Below, piece after piece: positions 1-8,544 of a stretch of DNA of 64,000 nucleotides (the stretch's first letter is position 1; the number at the start of each line of letters is the position of its first letter). This DNA comes from an uncultured Christensenellaceae bacterium. Lineage in GTDB: Bacteria > Bacillota > Clostridia > Christensenellales > UBA3700. Both the position numbers and the translations under genes were made by a program. The stretch covers positions 189,172 to 253,171 of the forward strand of contig CALWHE010000001.1 in NCBI GenBank assembly GCA_944380295.1, written 5' to 3'. The notes below the pieces were generated by a model. The model did not search any database, was not told the origin of the DNA, and saw nothing but the letters and a program-made list of their open reading frames with translations.

Positions 1-2
1 GC

Positions 3-332
3 GGGGACAGGGACAAGAGCAAGAGGGCGATAATGGGCGGCATTGCGGAAGCGCTTGCCGACAGAGTGGTGATCACCGCGGACAATCCGCGCTCGGAAAG
101 GAGAGAGGACATAGCCGCGGACATTCTCAAAGGGATAAAGGGGGAAGCCGTGGTCATACACGACCGCCCGCAAGCCTTGGAATACGCCTGCAAAGCGGCG
201 CGGCGCGGCGACGTGGTGGTGATAGCCGGCAAGGGGAGCGAAGAGTATATTGAGGAAAACAACGTCAAAACTCCTTATGAAGACAAAAAACAACTCATGC
301 ACATTTTGGACGAAAAATGGCTGTCGGATTGA
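3..332 (+). CDS. murE: MurE, UDP-MurNAc-tripeptide synthetase (3' end only)
   Basis: Only the C-terminal 109 residues are present because the window opens inside the gene. MurE is the cytoplasmic ligase adding the third amino acid of the peptidoglycan stem peptide. The fragment begins with a GDRD-K-SKR segment followed by DNPRSE, and later AGKGSEEY, all typical of the MurE C-terminal domain. DNPR is the motif linked to meso-diaminopimelate selection, so mDAP is the likely substrate. The stop overlaps the mraY start by 16 bases, implying coupled translation. murF, which normally sits between murE and mraY, is absent here. Confidence 0.9.
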   Translation, partial: GDRDKSKRAIMGGIAEALADRVVITADNPRSERREDIAADILKGIKGEAVVIHDRPQALEYACKAARRGDVVVIAGKGSEEYIEENNVKTPYEDKKQLMHILDEKWLSD

Positions 333-1336
333 AATATCTCACCGCCGCGCTGGCGGCGTTTGCGGCGGCGGCGCTCCTGTCTTATCCGGTCTTGACGCTT
401 ATGCGCAAACTCAAAGCGGGGCAGACCGTGCTTTCTTATGTGGACAAGCATGCGGGAAAAAGCGGCACGCCCACCATGGGCGGCGTCATCTTCATTGTCG
501 CCGCCGCGCTCGCTCTCGCTCTGGTCGGGGAGATGGACGTCACCTTTTGCGCCGTGGCGTGCGCGGTGACGGCGGCATACGGACTGCTGGGTTTTTTGGA
601 TGACTTCATCAAGGTGCATTACAGGCACAATCAGGGCTTGAAAGCCTATCAGAAAGTGGTGGGACAAGCTGGCATCGCCGTCATCGTGGCGGTGTTCTGC
701 TACCGCAACGCGCACATCTCTTCCGCGATATATCTGCCTTTCACCAGCGAGCAAGTTGATCTGGGCTGGGCGTATATCCCGTGCTGCATGCTCTTTTTCA
801 TCGCCGTTACCAACGCCGTCAATCTGACGGACGGACTGGACGGTTTAGTGGCAAAATGCTCCGTATCCGGGTTTGTCGTGCTCGCCGCGGCGGCGTTTTA
901 TTTCTCTTCCGCCGTCATTCCCCAAGGCGAGGCGCTTTATCGCGAGCAGATAACTTCCGTGGGCGTATTTTGCGCCGCCATGGCGGGCGCCGTTACGGCG
1001 TTCATCTGGCTCAACGCTGCGCCTGCAAGCATTTTTATGGGCGACACCGGCTCCTTGGCGTTGGGCGGCGCGCTCGCCTGCGCCTGCGCGTTTATGAAAA
1101 TTCCGCTGATGACGCTCTTTGTCGGCATAATGTATATCGTGTCCTGCATATCCGTAATAGTGCAGGTGCTTGTCTACAAGGCAAAGGGGAAAAGAGTGTT
1201 TTTGATGGCGCCTTTTCACCACCATCTGGAATATAAGGGCATAAAGGAGAGCAAGATAGTCACTTATTACACCTTGATCACCACCGTGGCGGGCGTAGTG
1301 GGGCTGATAAGTTGCATGGCGTGGAGTTATGATTAA
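317..1336 (+). CDS. mraY: MraY, phospho-MurNAc-pentapeptide transferase
   Basis: Integral membrane enzyme that transfers phospho-MurNAc-pentapeptide to undecaprenyl phosphate, giving lipid I. The 339 residues have about ten hydrophobic segments and the family signatures: a DDFIK loop with the paired aspartates, NLTDGLDGL, MGDTGSLALGG and a FHHHLE loop near the C-terminus. Length is normal. The start overlaps the end of murE and the stop overlaps murD by 8 bases, so it belongs to one tightly packed cell-wall operon. The ATG lacks a strong ribosome binding site, consistent with coupling to murE. Confidence 0.96.
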   Translation: MAVGLKYLTAALAAFAAAALLSYPVLTLMRKLKAGQTVLSYVDKHAGKSGTPTMGGVIFIVAAALALALVGEMDVTFCAVACAVTAAYGLLGFLDDFIKVHYRHNQGLKAYQKVVGQAGIAVIVAVFCYRNAHISSAIYLPFTSEQVDLGWAYIPCCMLFFIAVTNAVNLTDGLDGLVAKCSVSGFVVLAAAAFYFSSAVIPQGEALYREQITSVGVFCAAMAGAVTAFIWLNAAPASIFMGDTGSLALGGALACACAFMKIPLMTLFVGIMYIVSCISVIVQVLVYKAKGKRVFLMAPFHHHLEYKGIKESKIVTYYTLITTVAGVVGLISCMAWSYD

Positions 1337-2648
1337 AACGGCTTTGATAGTGGGTATGGGCGTCAGCGGCAGAGGCGCGGCGGAACTGCTTTTGCGACAC
1401 GGAGCGCGCGTATGCGTATATGATAAAGCGGGCGTGCGTGCGCCCGACGGGTGCGAAGACCGCAGCCGGCTTTCGCCCGAGCGCGCGCTGCGCGGCGTGG
1501 ACAGCGTGATCCTCAGTCCGGGCGTGCCCATGAGCGACCCCTTGGTGAAGTATGCCGAGCTTTGCGGCGCTGAGGTCATGGGGGAAGTGGAACTGGGTTA
1601 TCGCTTTGCCCGAGGGGAAGTGGTGGCGGTCACGGGCACCAACGGCAAGACGACCGTCACGCTGATGCTCAAAGACATTTTGGAACGCGCTGGCATAAAA
1701 AGTTACGCGCTGGGCAACATCGGCGCCTCGTTCGCCGCCGTCGCCGATCTGACGGAACCGGATTCCGTGGTGGTTTTGGAACTTTCCAGTTTTCAGCTGG
1801 AAAGCGTGGTGGGCTTCCGTTCGCGTTACGCCGTGTGTCTGAACATCACGCCCGACCATTACGAGCGGCACGGCAGTTTTACCGAGTATGCGGAGGCAAA
1901 GCGCAGACTTTTCCTCAACCAGACGGCTGGGGACGTTGCGGTGCTCAATTACGACGATCCGACCGTGCGCGCTTTTGAGCGGGATGTGGCGGCGGAAGTC
2001 CTGTTCTTTTCGCTGAGGCAGAAGGTCAGAGGAGCTTACATAGAAAACGGCGGCATTTATTACTGCCGCGGCAGAGAAGAATATATCGCGCCCGCAGACA
2101 GTCTGCGCCTGAAAGGGGAGCACAATCTGGCAAACGCGCTGGCGTGCGTGGCGGTGGCGAAGCATATGGGGCTGGACAATAAAGCGATAGCAGACGCGCT
2201 GAAAAGTTTTTCCGCGCCCCGCTTCCGCATGCAATATTGCGGAACCGTCAGAGGCAAAGCCGTGTATAATGACAGCAAAGCCACCAACATAGATTCCACC
2301 ATCAAGGCGTGCCGGGCGCTCAAGGGGAGCACGGTGCTCATCATGGGCGGTTACGACAAGGGCATATCTTACGAAAAGTTTTTTGCGCAGCTGCCGGACA
2401 ATATAGAGCGCATCGTTGCAACGGGCGACAATGCCGAAAGCATCAAGGAATGGCTGCCCACCGGACACGAATTTTCTTTTGAAATGGCTCCTTCTCTCTT
2501 TGTCGCGGTGGAAAAGGCGTTTGACGGCGAGGAAGAAAATGTGTTGTTTTCGCCCTCCACGTCCAGTTTTGACAGGTATGCGGACTTTGAAGAAAGGGGA
2601 GAAGCGTTTGATTGCATAGTCGGAGCATTGGGATGCGGGGAGGACTAG
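1329..2648 (+). CDS. murD: MurD, UDP-MurNAc-L-alanine:D-glutamate ligase
   Basis: Cytoplasmic ATP-dependent ligase that adds D-glutamate to UDP-MurNAc-L-Ala. The 439 residues start with a Rossmann-like segment (ALIVGMGVSGRGAAELL), then the ATP loop TGTNGKTTVT near residue 100, and NITPDHYERH, ending with the Mur ligase C-terminal domain (IMGGYDKG, SPSTSSFDRYADFEERG), where the last stretch is characteristic of MurD. It overlaps mraY upstream and ftsW downstream. Confidence 0.96.
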   Translation: MIKTALIVGMGVSGRGAAELLLRHGARVCVYDKAGVRAPDGCEDRSRLSPERALRGVDSVILSPGVPMSDPLVKYAELCGAEVMGEVELGYRFARGEVVAVTGTNGKTTVTLMLKDILERAGIKSYALGNIGASFAAVADLTEPDSVVVLELSSFQLESVVGFRSRYAVCLNITPDHYERHGSFTEYAEAKRRLFLNQTAGDVAVLNYDDPTVRAFERDVAAEVLFFSLRQKVRGAYIENGGIYYCRGREEYIAPADSLRLKGEHNLANALACVAVAKHMGLDNKAIADALKSFSAPRFRMQYCGTVRGKAVYNDSKATNIDSTIKACRALKGSTVLIMGGYDKGISYEKFFAQLPDNIERIVATGDNAESIKEWLPTGHEFSFEMAPSLFVAVEKAFDGEEENVLFSPSTSSFDRYADFEERGEAFDCIVGALGCGED

Positions 2649-3763
2649 GCGCCAAACCCAAAACGGTGCCGGACAAGATATTGCTCGCCTGCGTGCTGAC
2701 GCTGTCCCTGTTCGGTCTGCTCATGCAGTTCAGCGCCGGGAGTTATTCCGCCATGCAGGAAACGGGCGACGCCTTTGCCTATGTCAAACGTCAGGCAGCG
2801 GCGCTTGCCTTTGCCTTGGCGCTTTTTCCCTTCGTGTGCAGAATAGACACGGGCGTATATTACAAGCTGCGCCACGTCTTGTTCGTTTCTGGGCTTGTCT
2901 TGCTCGCTTTGGTGTTCGTTCCTGGCGTGGGTGTGGAAAATTACGGCGCCACGCGCTGGATAAACCTGGGCTTTACCACTTTTCAGCCGTCGGACATCGC
3001 CAAATTCACGTTGACCGTATTCATCGCCGGGTGTTTGAGCAGAAAGAGCGCCGTCAGCTTTGCTTCCATGGCAAAGATCTTGCTCGCCTGCGCCGCCACC
3101 TGCGCGCTGATCATGGCGGAGCCGAACATGTCCATCACCATGTGCGTGGGGCTGGTTACTTTGGTGATGCTGTTTGTGGGCGGGGCGAAGCCGCGGCACT
3201 TTGCGCTTTTGGGCGTGCCCGCGCTGGCGCTGGTCGTCGCGCTGATAGCCGTGGAACCTTATCGCCTCAAAAGGATAGCGGCATTTTTGGATCCGTGGTC
3301 GTCGCCGCTGGGCGAGGGTTATCAGCTCATCCAATCGTATTACGCCTTGGGCGCGGGCGGCTTGTTCGGCGTGGGTCTGTTTAATTCCAGGCAAAAATAT
3401 CTGTTCCTGCCCTTTGCGGAGAGCGATTTCATCTTTTCCGTGGTGGGAGAAGAGTTGGGCTTTTTCGGCTGCGTTGCGGTGCTGGCGCTCTTCGGCGTGC
3501 TCGTCTGGCGGGGAGTGCTCATCGCCGTGCGCGCTCAAACCCGCTTCGACTGCAATCTTGCCGCCGGCATAACCGCCGTGATAGGGGTGCAGGCGCTTTT
3601 GAACGTGGCGGTGGTGACGGGGACGATCCCGCCCACGGGCTTGCCTCTGCCTTATGTGAGCGCGGGCGGCACCTCTCTGCTCATGTTCGTTTCGGCGGCG
3701 GGCGTCTTGGAGAAGATAGCTTCAAAATCACAAAGCGTGCTTGCAAGCCATAAAATGTATTGA
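2633..3763 (+). CDS. ftsW: FtsW, SEDS-family peptidoglycan polymerase
   Basis: Polytopic SEDS protein that polymerises lipid II at the division septum with a class B PBP. The 376-residue product has about ten membrane segments, the loop KRQAAALAFALALFP typical of the family, and the conserved stretch PPTGLPLPYVSAGGTSLL near the C-terminus. The ATG at 2633 was chosen over a TTG at 2612 because GGAG lies 7 bases upstream (2622-2625); it overlaps murD by 16 bases. A SpoVE or RodA role cannot be excluded from sequence, but position in the division cluster favours FtsW. murG, usually next, is absent. Confidence 0.88.
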   Translation: MRGGLGAKPKTVPDKILLACVLTLSLFGLLMQFSAGSYSAMQETGDAFAYVKRQAAALAFALALFPFVCRIDTGVYYKLRHVLFVSGLVLLALVFVPGVGVENYGATRWINLGFTTFQPSDIAKFTLTVFIAGCLSRKSAVSFASMAKILLACAATCALIMAEPNMSITMCVGLVTLVMLFVGGAKPRHFALLGVPALALVVALIAVEPYRLKRIAAFLDPWSSPLGEGYQLIQSYYALGAGGLFGVGLFNSRQKYLFLPFAESDFIFSVVGEELGFFGCVAVLALFGVLVWRGVLIAVRAQTRFDCNLAAGITAVIGVQALLNVAVVTGTIPPTGLPLPYVSAGGTSLLMFVSAAGVLEKIASKSQSVLASHKMY

Positions 3764-3802
3764 ATACATAACGGCATTTTGCCGCTGTTGTGGAGAGAAA
3801 AT

Positions 3803-5059
3803 ATGAGCAGATACATAATAGAGGGAGGCAGACCCTTGGAAGGGTGCTTGCGGATAAAGGCTGCAAAAAACAGCGTGCTGCCGCTGCTGGCGGCAAGCAT
3901 ACTTACGCAGGAAAAAGTCACGCTGCAAAACTGCCCACAGATCTCGGACATCAAAAACATGCTGAAAATACTAACGGGCATAGGCTGCGTGGTGGAGCGG
4001 GACGACGAAGGAAACATTACCATAGACCCCAAAGACCTATATTGCGAACAAATACCGTGCGTGCTGGCAAAAGAGCTGCGCTCGTCGGTTTTTTTGATGG
4101 GACCCATGCTTTCGCGCATGAAAAAAGCCAAAATATCTTATCCCGGCGGGTGTGAGATAGGAATGCGTCCGATAGACATACATCTTTCGGGCTTGCGTGA
4201 ACTGGGCATAGTCATAGACGAAGAGAGCGGTTATTTGGACTGCGACGCCGCCGGCGCGCATGCCGCGCAGATACTTTTGGATCTGCCCAGCGTGGGCGCA
4301 ACGGAAAATCTGATGATGGCAAGCGTGTTCAACAAGGGCACCACGGTGCTGCGCAACTGCGCCAAAGAACCGGAGATAACCGATCTTCAAAATTTTCTCA
4401 ACGCCATGGGCGCGAGGGTGTCGGGCGCGGGCAGCAGCATGATAGTGATAGAAGGGGTGAACAAACTGCACGGAGTGACTTACCGCCCCATACCGGACAG
4501 GATAATAGCCGGGACTTATATAATAGCCGCGGCGATGTGCGGCGGCAACATATGTCTGGAAGGGGCGATCCCGGAACATATCTCTTCATTGATAGCCAAA
4601 TTATCCAAAACCGCTTGCAAAATCAGCTGCAAAAATGATAAAATAAGCATAAGAAGCAAGGGTAGGTTGAAATCTCTGGAAAGGATAGACACCATGTATT
4701 ATCCGGGCTTCCCCACAGACCTGCAAACGCAGATGATGGCGTTGCAGACCATCTCGCGCGGCACATCCGTAATAGCGGAAAACATCTTTGAAACACGCTT
4801 CAAAACGGTGCCGCAGCTGATAAAAATGGGCGCGGACATAACCGTGCGCGACAGGACGGCGGTGGTGCGCGGAGTGCCGCGGCTGCACGGGGCGCAAGTG
4901 AGCGCCACGGATCTGCGCGGCGGAGCTTCGCTGGTGCTGGCGGGCTTGGCGGCGGAAGGCGTGACGGAGGTCAAAGACATCTATCATATAGACAGAGGAT
5001 ATGAAGACATGGCTCCGATACTTTCTTCTCTCGGAGCAAAGATAAGCAGGACGGTTTGA
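3803..5059 (+). CDS. murA: MurA, UDP-GlcNAc 1-carboxyvinyltransferase
   Basis: Catalyses the first committed step of peptidoglycan synthesis, transferring enolpyruvate from PEP to UDP-GlcNAc. The 418-residue protein has the N-terminal KN pair (AAKNSVLP) and the fosfomycin-target cysteine in PGGCEIGMRPID at about residue 117. GGAGAG at 3792-3797 precedes the ATG. Firmicutes often carry two MurA paralogues, and this one sits between ftsW and divIB. The stop TGA overlaps the divIB ATG. Confidence 0.95.
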   Translation: MSRYIIEGGRPLEGCLRIKAAKNSVLPLLAASILTQEKVTLQNCPQISDIKNMLKILTGIGCVVERDDEGNITIDPKDLYCEQIPCVLAKELRSSVFLMGPMLSRMKKAKISYPGGCEIGMRPIDIHLSGLRELGIVIDEESGYLDCDAAGAHAAQILLDLPSVGATENLMMASVFNKGTTVLRNCAKEPEITDLQNFLNAMGARVSGAGSSMIVIEGVNKLHGVTYRPIPDRIIAGTYIIAAAMCGGNICLEGAIPEHISSLIAKLSKTACKISCKNDKISIRSKGRLKSLERIDTMYYPGFPTDLQTQMMALQTISRGTSVIAENIFETRFKTVPQLIKMGADITVRDRTAVVRGVPRLHGAQVSATDLRGGASLVLAGLAAEGVTEVKDIYHIDRGYEDMAPILSSLGAKISRTV

Positions 5060-5838
5060 TGAACAAAAGGGCAGTTATCTTGATCTCATCTCTGGCGGCC
5101 GTGGTGATCGCGGTGGTGCTTGCTTGCAGTATTTTTGCCGTGGGCGAAGTGAGAGTGGTCACGGGGGCGGACGTTGCGCTCGATGAAGAAACGCAAAAGG
5201 GCATTGTCGCCGCCGCGGGCGTAAAAGAAGGGTCAAGCATTTTTTCTTTGGATGAACAGGCGGTGACGGCAAACGTGGAGGCGGCTTTTCCCGAGGTCAA
5301 GGTGATCACGATAGAGCGCGGCTTTCCGGGAACGGTTTCCGTCAACTGCGCGCTGCGCACGCCCTTCATCTATGTTGCCTGCGAGGGCGGATACGCGCTT
5401 TTGGACAGAGAACTCAAAGTCATAAAGATAGTATCTTCCGCTCCCGGCGAGGGATACATGTTTGCGGGCGGATATACTCTTTCTTCCGCGCAGGCGGGCG
5501 CGTTTGCGGACATTCCCTGGCTCAAAGCGCTCGTTGCGGGCGGGGAGAGCAATTACTTCATGAATCAAAGGCTGGCGTATCTTTTGCCGTCCGTTACTTA
5601 TCATGGCGGAGAAAACGCCTATCTGGATATGCTCACCAACACGGGCGCGCATTTGATTGTCTACGACGAGGGGGACATAGCGCATATGTTCTCTCTCGTT
5701 TATGCCGCTTACAAGGGCTGCCTTTTCGGCGAGTCGGAAAATTCGCCTTACGCGTATTCTCAAAGCGGTTGGTTTTATCCTCAGGCGGAAAGCGGCAGGG
5801 TGAACATCAAATATTCGCAAACGGCTCCCGTTGCGTGA
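5059..5838 (+). CDS. divIB: DivIB/FtsQ-type division protein
   Basis: Predicted bitopic membrane protein of 259 residues: a short basic N-terminus, one membrane segment (about residues 5-28), then an extracellular part starting with a POTRA-like region (about residues 30-100). DivIB/FtsQ links FtsB and FtsL to the septal synthase. Sequence similarity in this family is low, so the call rests on topology, the POTRA-like pattern (VEAAFPEVKVITIERGFPG) and the place between murA and ftsA. The ATG shares its first base with the murA stop. Confidence 0.8.
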   Translation: MNKRAVILISSLAAVVIAVVLACSIFAVGEVRVVTGADVALDEETQKGIVAAAGVKEGSSIFSLDEQAVTANVEAAFPEVKVITIERGFPGTVSVNCALRTPFIYVACEGGYALLDRELKVIKIVSSAPGEGYMFAGGYTLSSAQAGAFADIPWLKALVAGGESNYFMNQRLAYLLPSVTYHGGENAYLDMLTNTGAHLIVYDEGDIAHMFSLVYAAYKGCLFGESENSPYAYSQSGWFYPQAESGRVNIKYSQTAPVA

Positions 5839-5884
5839 GCGCGCGCCACGCGCATTATTTTTATTATAATATTTATTAAATATA

Positions 5885-5913
5885 TTGACATGCGCTTTTG
5901 CATGGGTTATAAT
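5885..5913 (+). promoter_or_regulatory. SigA-type promoter of ftsA-ftsZ
   Basis: TTGACA (5885-5890), 17-base spacer, TATAAT (5908-5913): a perfect consensus. The roughly 30 bases upstream (5854-5884) are almost entirely A and T in an otherwise GC-rich region and could act as an UP element. A short GC-rich hairpin followed by AT-rich DNA just after divIB (5839-5866) may end the upstream operon. Confidence 0.85.
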
Positions 5914-5920
5914 GAAATAT

Positions 5921-7072
5921 ATGGGAAAGGATGTATGCGTGCTCGATGTCAGATCGGACGCGGTGACGGCGGCTTTCGGCTCGGCGGCGGGTAAGGGTCT
6001 TGTCAACGTATCCGGCACGGCAAGAGAAGGGTATGACGGATATTTCGACGGGCAGTGGCTCAACACCGCCTCTTTGGAAGACGCCGTATCCAAGGCATAC
6101 AACAGGCTGCCCGCACACGGGAATTTTTCCACGCTTTACGTGGGCGTGCCCGCGGCGTTCTGCGATTTTTATGCGGACGTGAACGTGACCGCCATCGGCG
6201 AGGGAACGGTCGTCACCGGGCATATGGCGGAAATGTCGCGCCGGCGCGGTTTGGAAGCATTGCGTAAATCGAGCGATGTGATCCAGCACGCCGCCATCGC
6301 TTACCGCATAGACGGCAGGGAACCCGTGTTCGATCCCGTCGGCATGAGCGGCAAGAGCATGGAAACTTACAACACCTATATTTCCTGCAAGCCTGGTTTT
6401 TCCGCGGCGATAGGCAGGATAGCTTCCGCCCTGGGTTTTGAAGAGGCGGAATATATCCCCGTCATGTATGCGGAGGCGCTCACGCTGATGGATCATTCTT
6501 ATCGCTTCGGCGGCGAGGTGCTCGCGGATCTGGGCTTTTTGGAGTGTTCGCTGGCGGGCGTGCGGGGAGAAGGACTGCAAGGGATACATTCGTTCACGGG
6601 CGGCACGGCGGTGATCGCGGCGGAACTCACGGACAGGCTGGACATAGACTTTGACGCGGCGCAGACGCTTTTGGGGCAGATAAATCTTTCCGACGAGTTC
6701 GAGCAGGTGACTTTTTACAGCGTGCCCAAAGACGGCGACGTGCTCAAATACGGGGCGCAGCAGATAAACGAAGTGGTGCGCGGCTGCCTGCGGGAGACCG
6801 CATACAAGATCAACGGCGCTCTCTCCCAGGTGACGGACGAGAGCACTTGCAGACGGATATTTGCCACCGGAGATGCATTTTTCAACATCAGAGGGGCAAT
6901 AAAATATTTGGCAAAAAGCATGGGCAGAGCGATAACTCCGCTTGCGCCCAACGTGCCGGGATATGACAGACCGGAAAATTCTTCGCTTGTTTCTCTGATG
7001 AGGCAGGCGCAGCTCAAACAAAGCGATAAGGGCTTTTTCAGCCGTATCGTCAATAAACTCAGGAGGGTATGA
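5921..7072 (+). CDS. ftsA: Divergent FtsA-like Z-ring membrane tether
   Basis: 383 residues located directly before ftsZ. The middle matches FtsA: VGVPAAFCD, the subdomain 1C region and FDPVGMSGKSM, and the C-terminus ends in an amphipathic helix (KGFFSRIVNKLRRV) like the FtsA membrane-targeting sequence. The nucleotide site is degraded: the phosphate-1 DIGT-type motif reads LDVRSDAV (residues 8-15), the phosphate-2 DIGGGTTD-type motif reads DLGFLECS from residue 203, and the adenosine TGGG-type motif reads TGDAFF. Start is uncertain: ATG 5921 sits at the predicted transcription start, while GTG 5939 has AAAGGA 7 bases upstream. Its role in anchoring FtsZ is inferred. Confidence 0.82.
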   Translation: MGKDVCVLDVRSDAVTAAFGSAAGKGLVNVSGTAREGYDGYFDGQWLNTASLEDAVSKAYNRLPAHGNFSTLYVGVPAAFCDFYADVNVTAIGEGTVVTGHMAEMSRRRGLEALRKSSDVIQHAAIAYRIDGREPVFDPVGMSGKSMETYNTYISCKPGFSAAIGRIASALGFEEAEYIPVMYAEALTLMDHSYRFGGEVLADLGFLECSLAGVRGEGLQGIHSFTGGTAVIAAELTDRLDIDFDAAQTLLGQINLSDEFEQVTFYSVPKDGDVLKYGAQQINEVVRGCLRETAYKINGALSQVTDESTCRRIFATGDAFFNIRGAIKYLAKSMGRAITPLAPNVPGYDRPENSSLVSLMRQAQLKQSDKGFFSRIVNKLRRV

Positions 7073-7074
7073 TC

Positions 7075-8433
7075 ATGGCGGAAGAGATCACGGGCGCTGC
7101 CAAAATAAAAGTTTTCGGCGTGGGCGGCGGCGGTTGCAACGCCGTCAATCAGATGATAAGATCCGGCATCAAGAGTGCCGAATTCGTGGCTGTCAACACA
7201 GACAGACAGGCGCTATATACTTCGCTTGCGGAAAGAAAGCTGCAAATAGGAGAAGTCGCCACGCGCGGACTTGGCGCGGGCGCCAAGCCGGAAAAGGGCA
7301 CGGAAGCGGCTTTGGAATCTAAAAAGGACATAGAAAACGAACTCAAAGACGTGGACATGCTCTTTATCACCGCAGGCATGGGCGGCGGCACGGGCACGGG
7401 CGCCGCGCCGGTGATCGCGTCCATCGCCAAAGAGCATAAGATACTCACCGTGGCGGTGGTGACCACGCCTTTCAAATTTGAGGGCAAAAGGCGCATGATG
7501 AACGCCATGGAAGGACTGCATAAGCTGAAAAAGAACGTGGATACGCTGCTTGTCATTCCCAACGAAAAACTCAACGATATCATGCCCAAAGGGACTTCCG
7601 TGATCAATGCGTTCATGGAAGCCGATGAGGTGCTGCGCCAGGCGGTGCAATCGATAAGCGACCTCATCGTCAAGCCCTCTTACGTCAATCTGGACTTTGC
7701 GGACGTAAAGACGGTGATGGAGGGCAAGGGACTGGCGCATATGGGCATAGGCGCCGCCAGCGGACAAGAAAAAGCCGTTAAGGCAATGCGCATTGCCGTA
7801 TCTTCGCCGTTGCTTGAAACAAACATAGAGGGCGCAAAAAATGTAATACTTAACTTCCAGGGCGGCACAGACATGACTTTGGACGAAATGACTTACGCCT
7901 GCGAGCTGGTAGAATCCATTGCCGATCCCGACGCCAACATCATCTGGGGCGCTGATATGAATCAAAGCATGGAAGGCAAGGTGGAAGTCACCATAATCGC
8001 CACCGGTTTCAACATTGAAGAAGAGGAAGAAGAACAGCCGGAAGGACCGGGCAGCATCGCCCGCAAGACCGCCGAGGCGAGCGATATCTTCGGCGGAAGG
8101 AACGCCGCCGCGGGCGTGCGCACTTCCGATCGCCGTCCCGCCGCGCCCGGATACGAAATGCCCAGGTTTGACGCGCCCAGATTCGACGCGCCCGACTTCG
8201 GTGGCAGGAACGACAGATATCCCGGAGGAGAAAGACCCGCCTATCCCGAACGCGGCAGACAGACGGCGGGCGGTTATGACAATAACGTTTATCCTCCATC
8301 CGGATTTGCTCGTCCGCAGCAGCCGCCCGTCAATAACGACGAGGCTTGGCGCAGGGAAGAGCCGGAAAAACGCCAGATGCCCGGTTTTATGCAGCGTCTG
8401 CGCAAAATGCGCTCGGACGACGACAACCGCTGA
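7075..8433 (+). CDS. ftsZ: FtsZ, tubulin-like division GTPase
   Basis: Forms the cytokinetic Z-ring. The 452 residues show the early GGGGCNAVN loop, the GTP signature GGGTGTGAAP, and the T7 loop around VNLDFADVKTVM. After the core (about residue 315) comes a long proline- and arginine-rich linker with a repeated RFDAP element, then a C-terminal peptide (PGFMQRLRKM) with an extra acidic tail. ATG 7075 was chosen over ATG 7069 because AGGAGG at 7061-7066 is 8 bases from it. It follows ftsA by two bases and ends in a clear terminator. Confidence 0.97.
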   Translation: MAEEITGAAKIKVFGVGGGGCNAVNQMIRSGIKSAEFVAVNTDRQALYTSLAERKLQIGEVATRGLGAGAKPEKGTEAALESKKDIENELKDVDMLFITAGMGGGTGTGAAPVIASIAKEHKILTVAVVTTPFKFEGKRRMMNAMEGLHKLKKNVDTLLVIPNEKLNDIMPKGTSVINAFMEADEVLRQAVQSISDLIVKPSYVNLDFADVKTVMEGKGLAHMGIGAASGQEKAVKAMRIAVSSPLLETNIEGAKNVILNFQGGTDMTLDEMTYACELVESIADPDANIIWGADMNQSMEGKVEVTIIATGFNIEEEEEEQPEGPGSIARKTAEASDIFGGRNAAAGVRTSDRRPAAPGYEMPRFDAPRFDAPDFGGRNDRYPGGERPAYPERGRQTAGGYDNNVYPPSGFARPQQPPVNNDEAWRREEPEKRQMPGFMQRLRKMRSDDDNR

Positions 8434-8453
8434 CGGCAAAACAAAACGTTCGG

Positions 8454-8481
8454 CACCCGCAGCAATGCGGGTGTTTTTTTG
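8454..8481 (+). terminator. Rho-independent terminator after ftsZ
   Basis: Seven-base stem CACCCGC / GCGGGTG with a six-base loop (AGCAAT), followed by a run of seven T. Confidence 0.92.
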
Positions 8482-8544
8482 TAAAATTCGCGCTTGAACG
8501 CCGTTCGGAAATTTTTCGCGCGCCGCCGGGAGTATGCTGTTTGC

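Noticed and set aside
8482..8544. Spo0A-activated promoter of spoIIGA
   Set aside because: TTCGGA (8504-8509) and TATGCT (8533-8538) are 23 bases apart, near the known spacing of that promoter class, but I could find no clear Spo0A box, so support is too thin for a feature.
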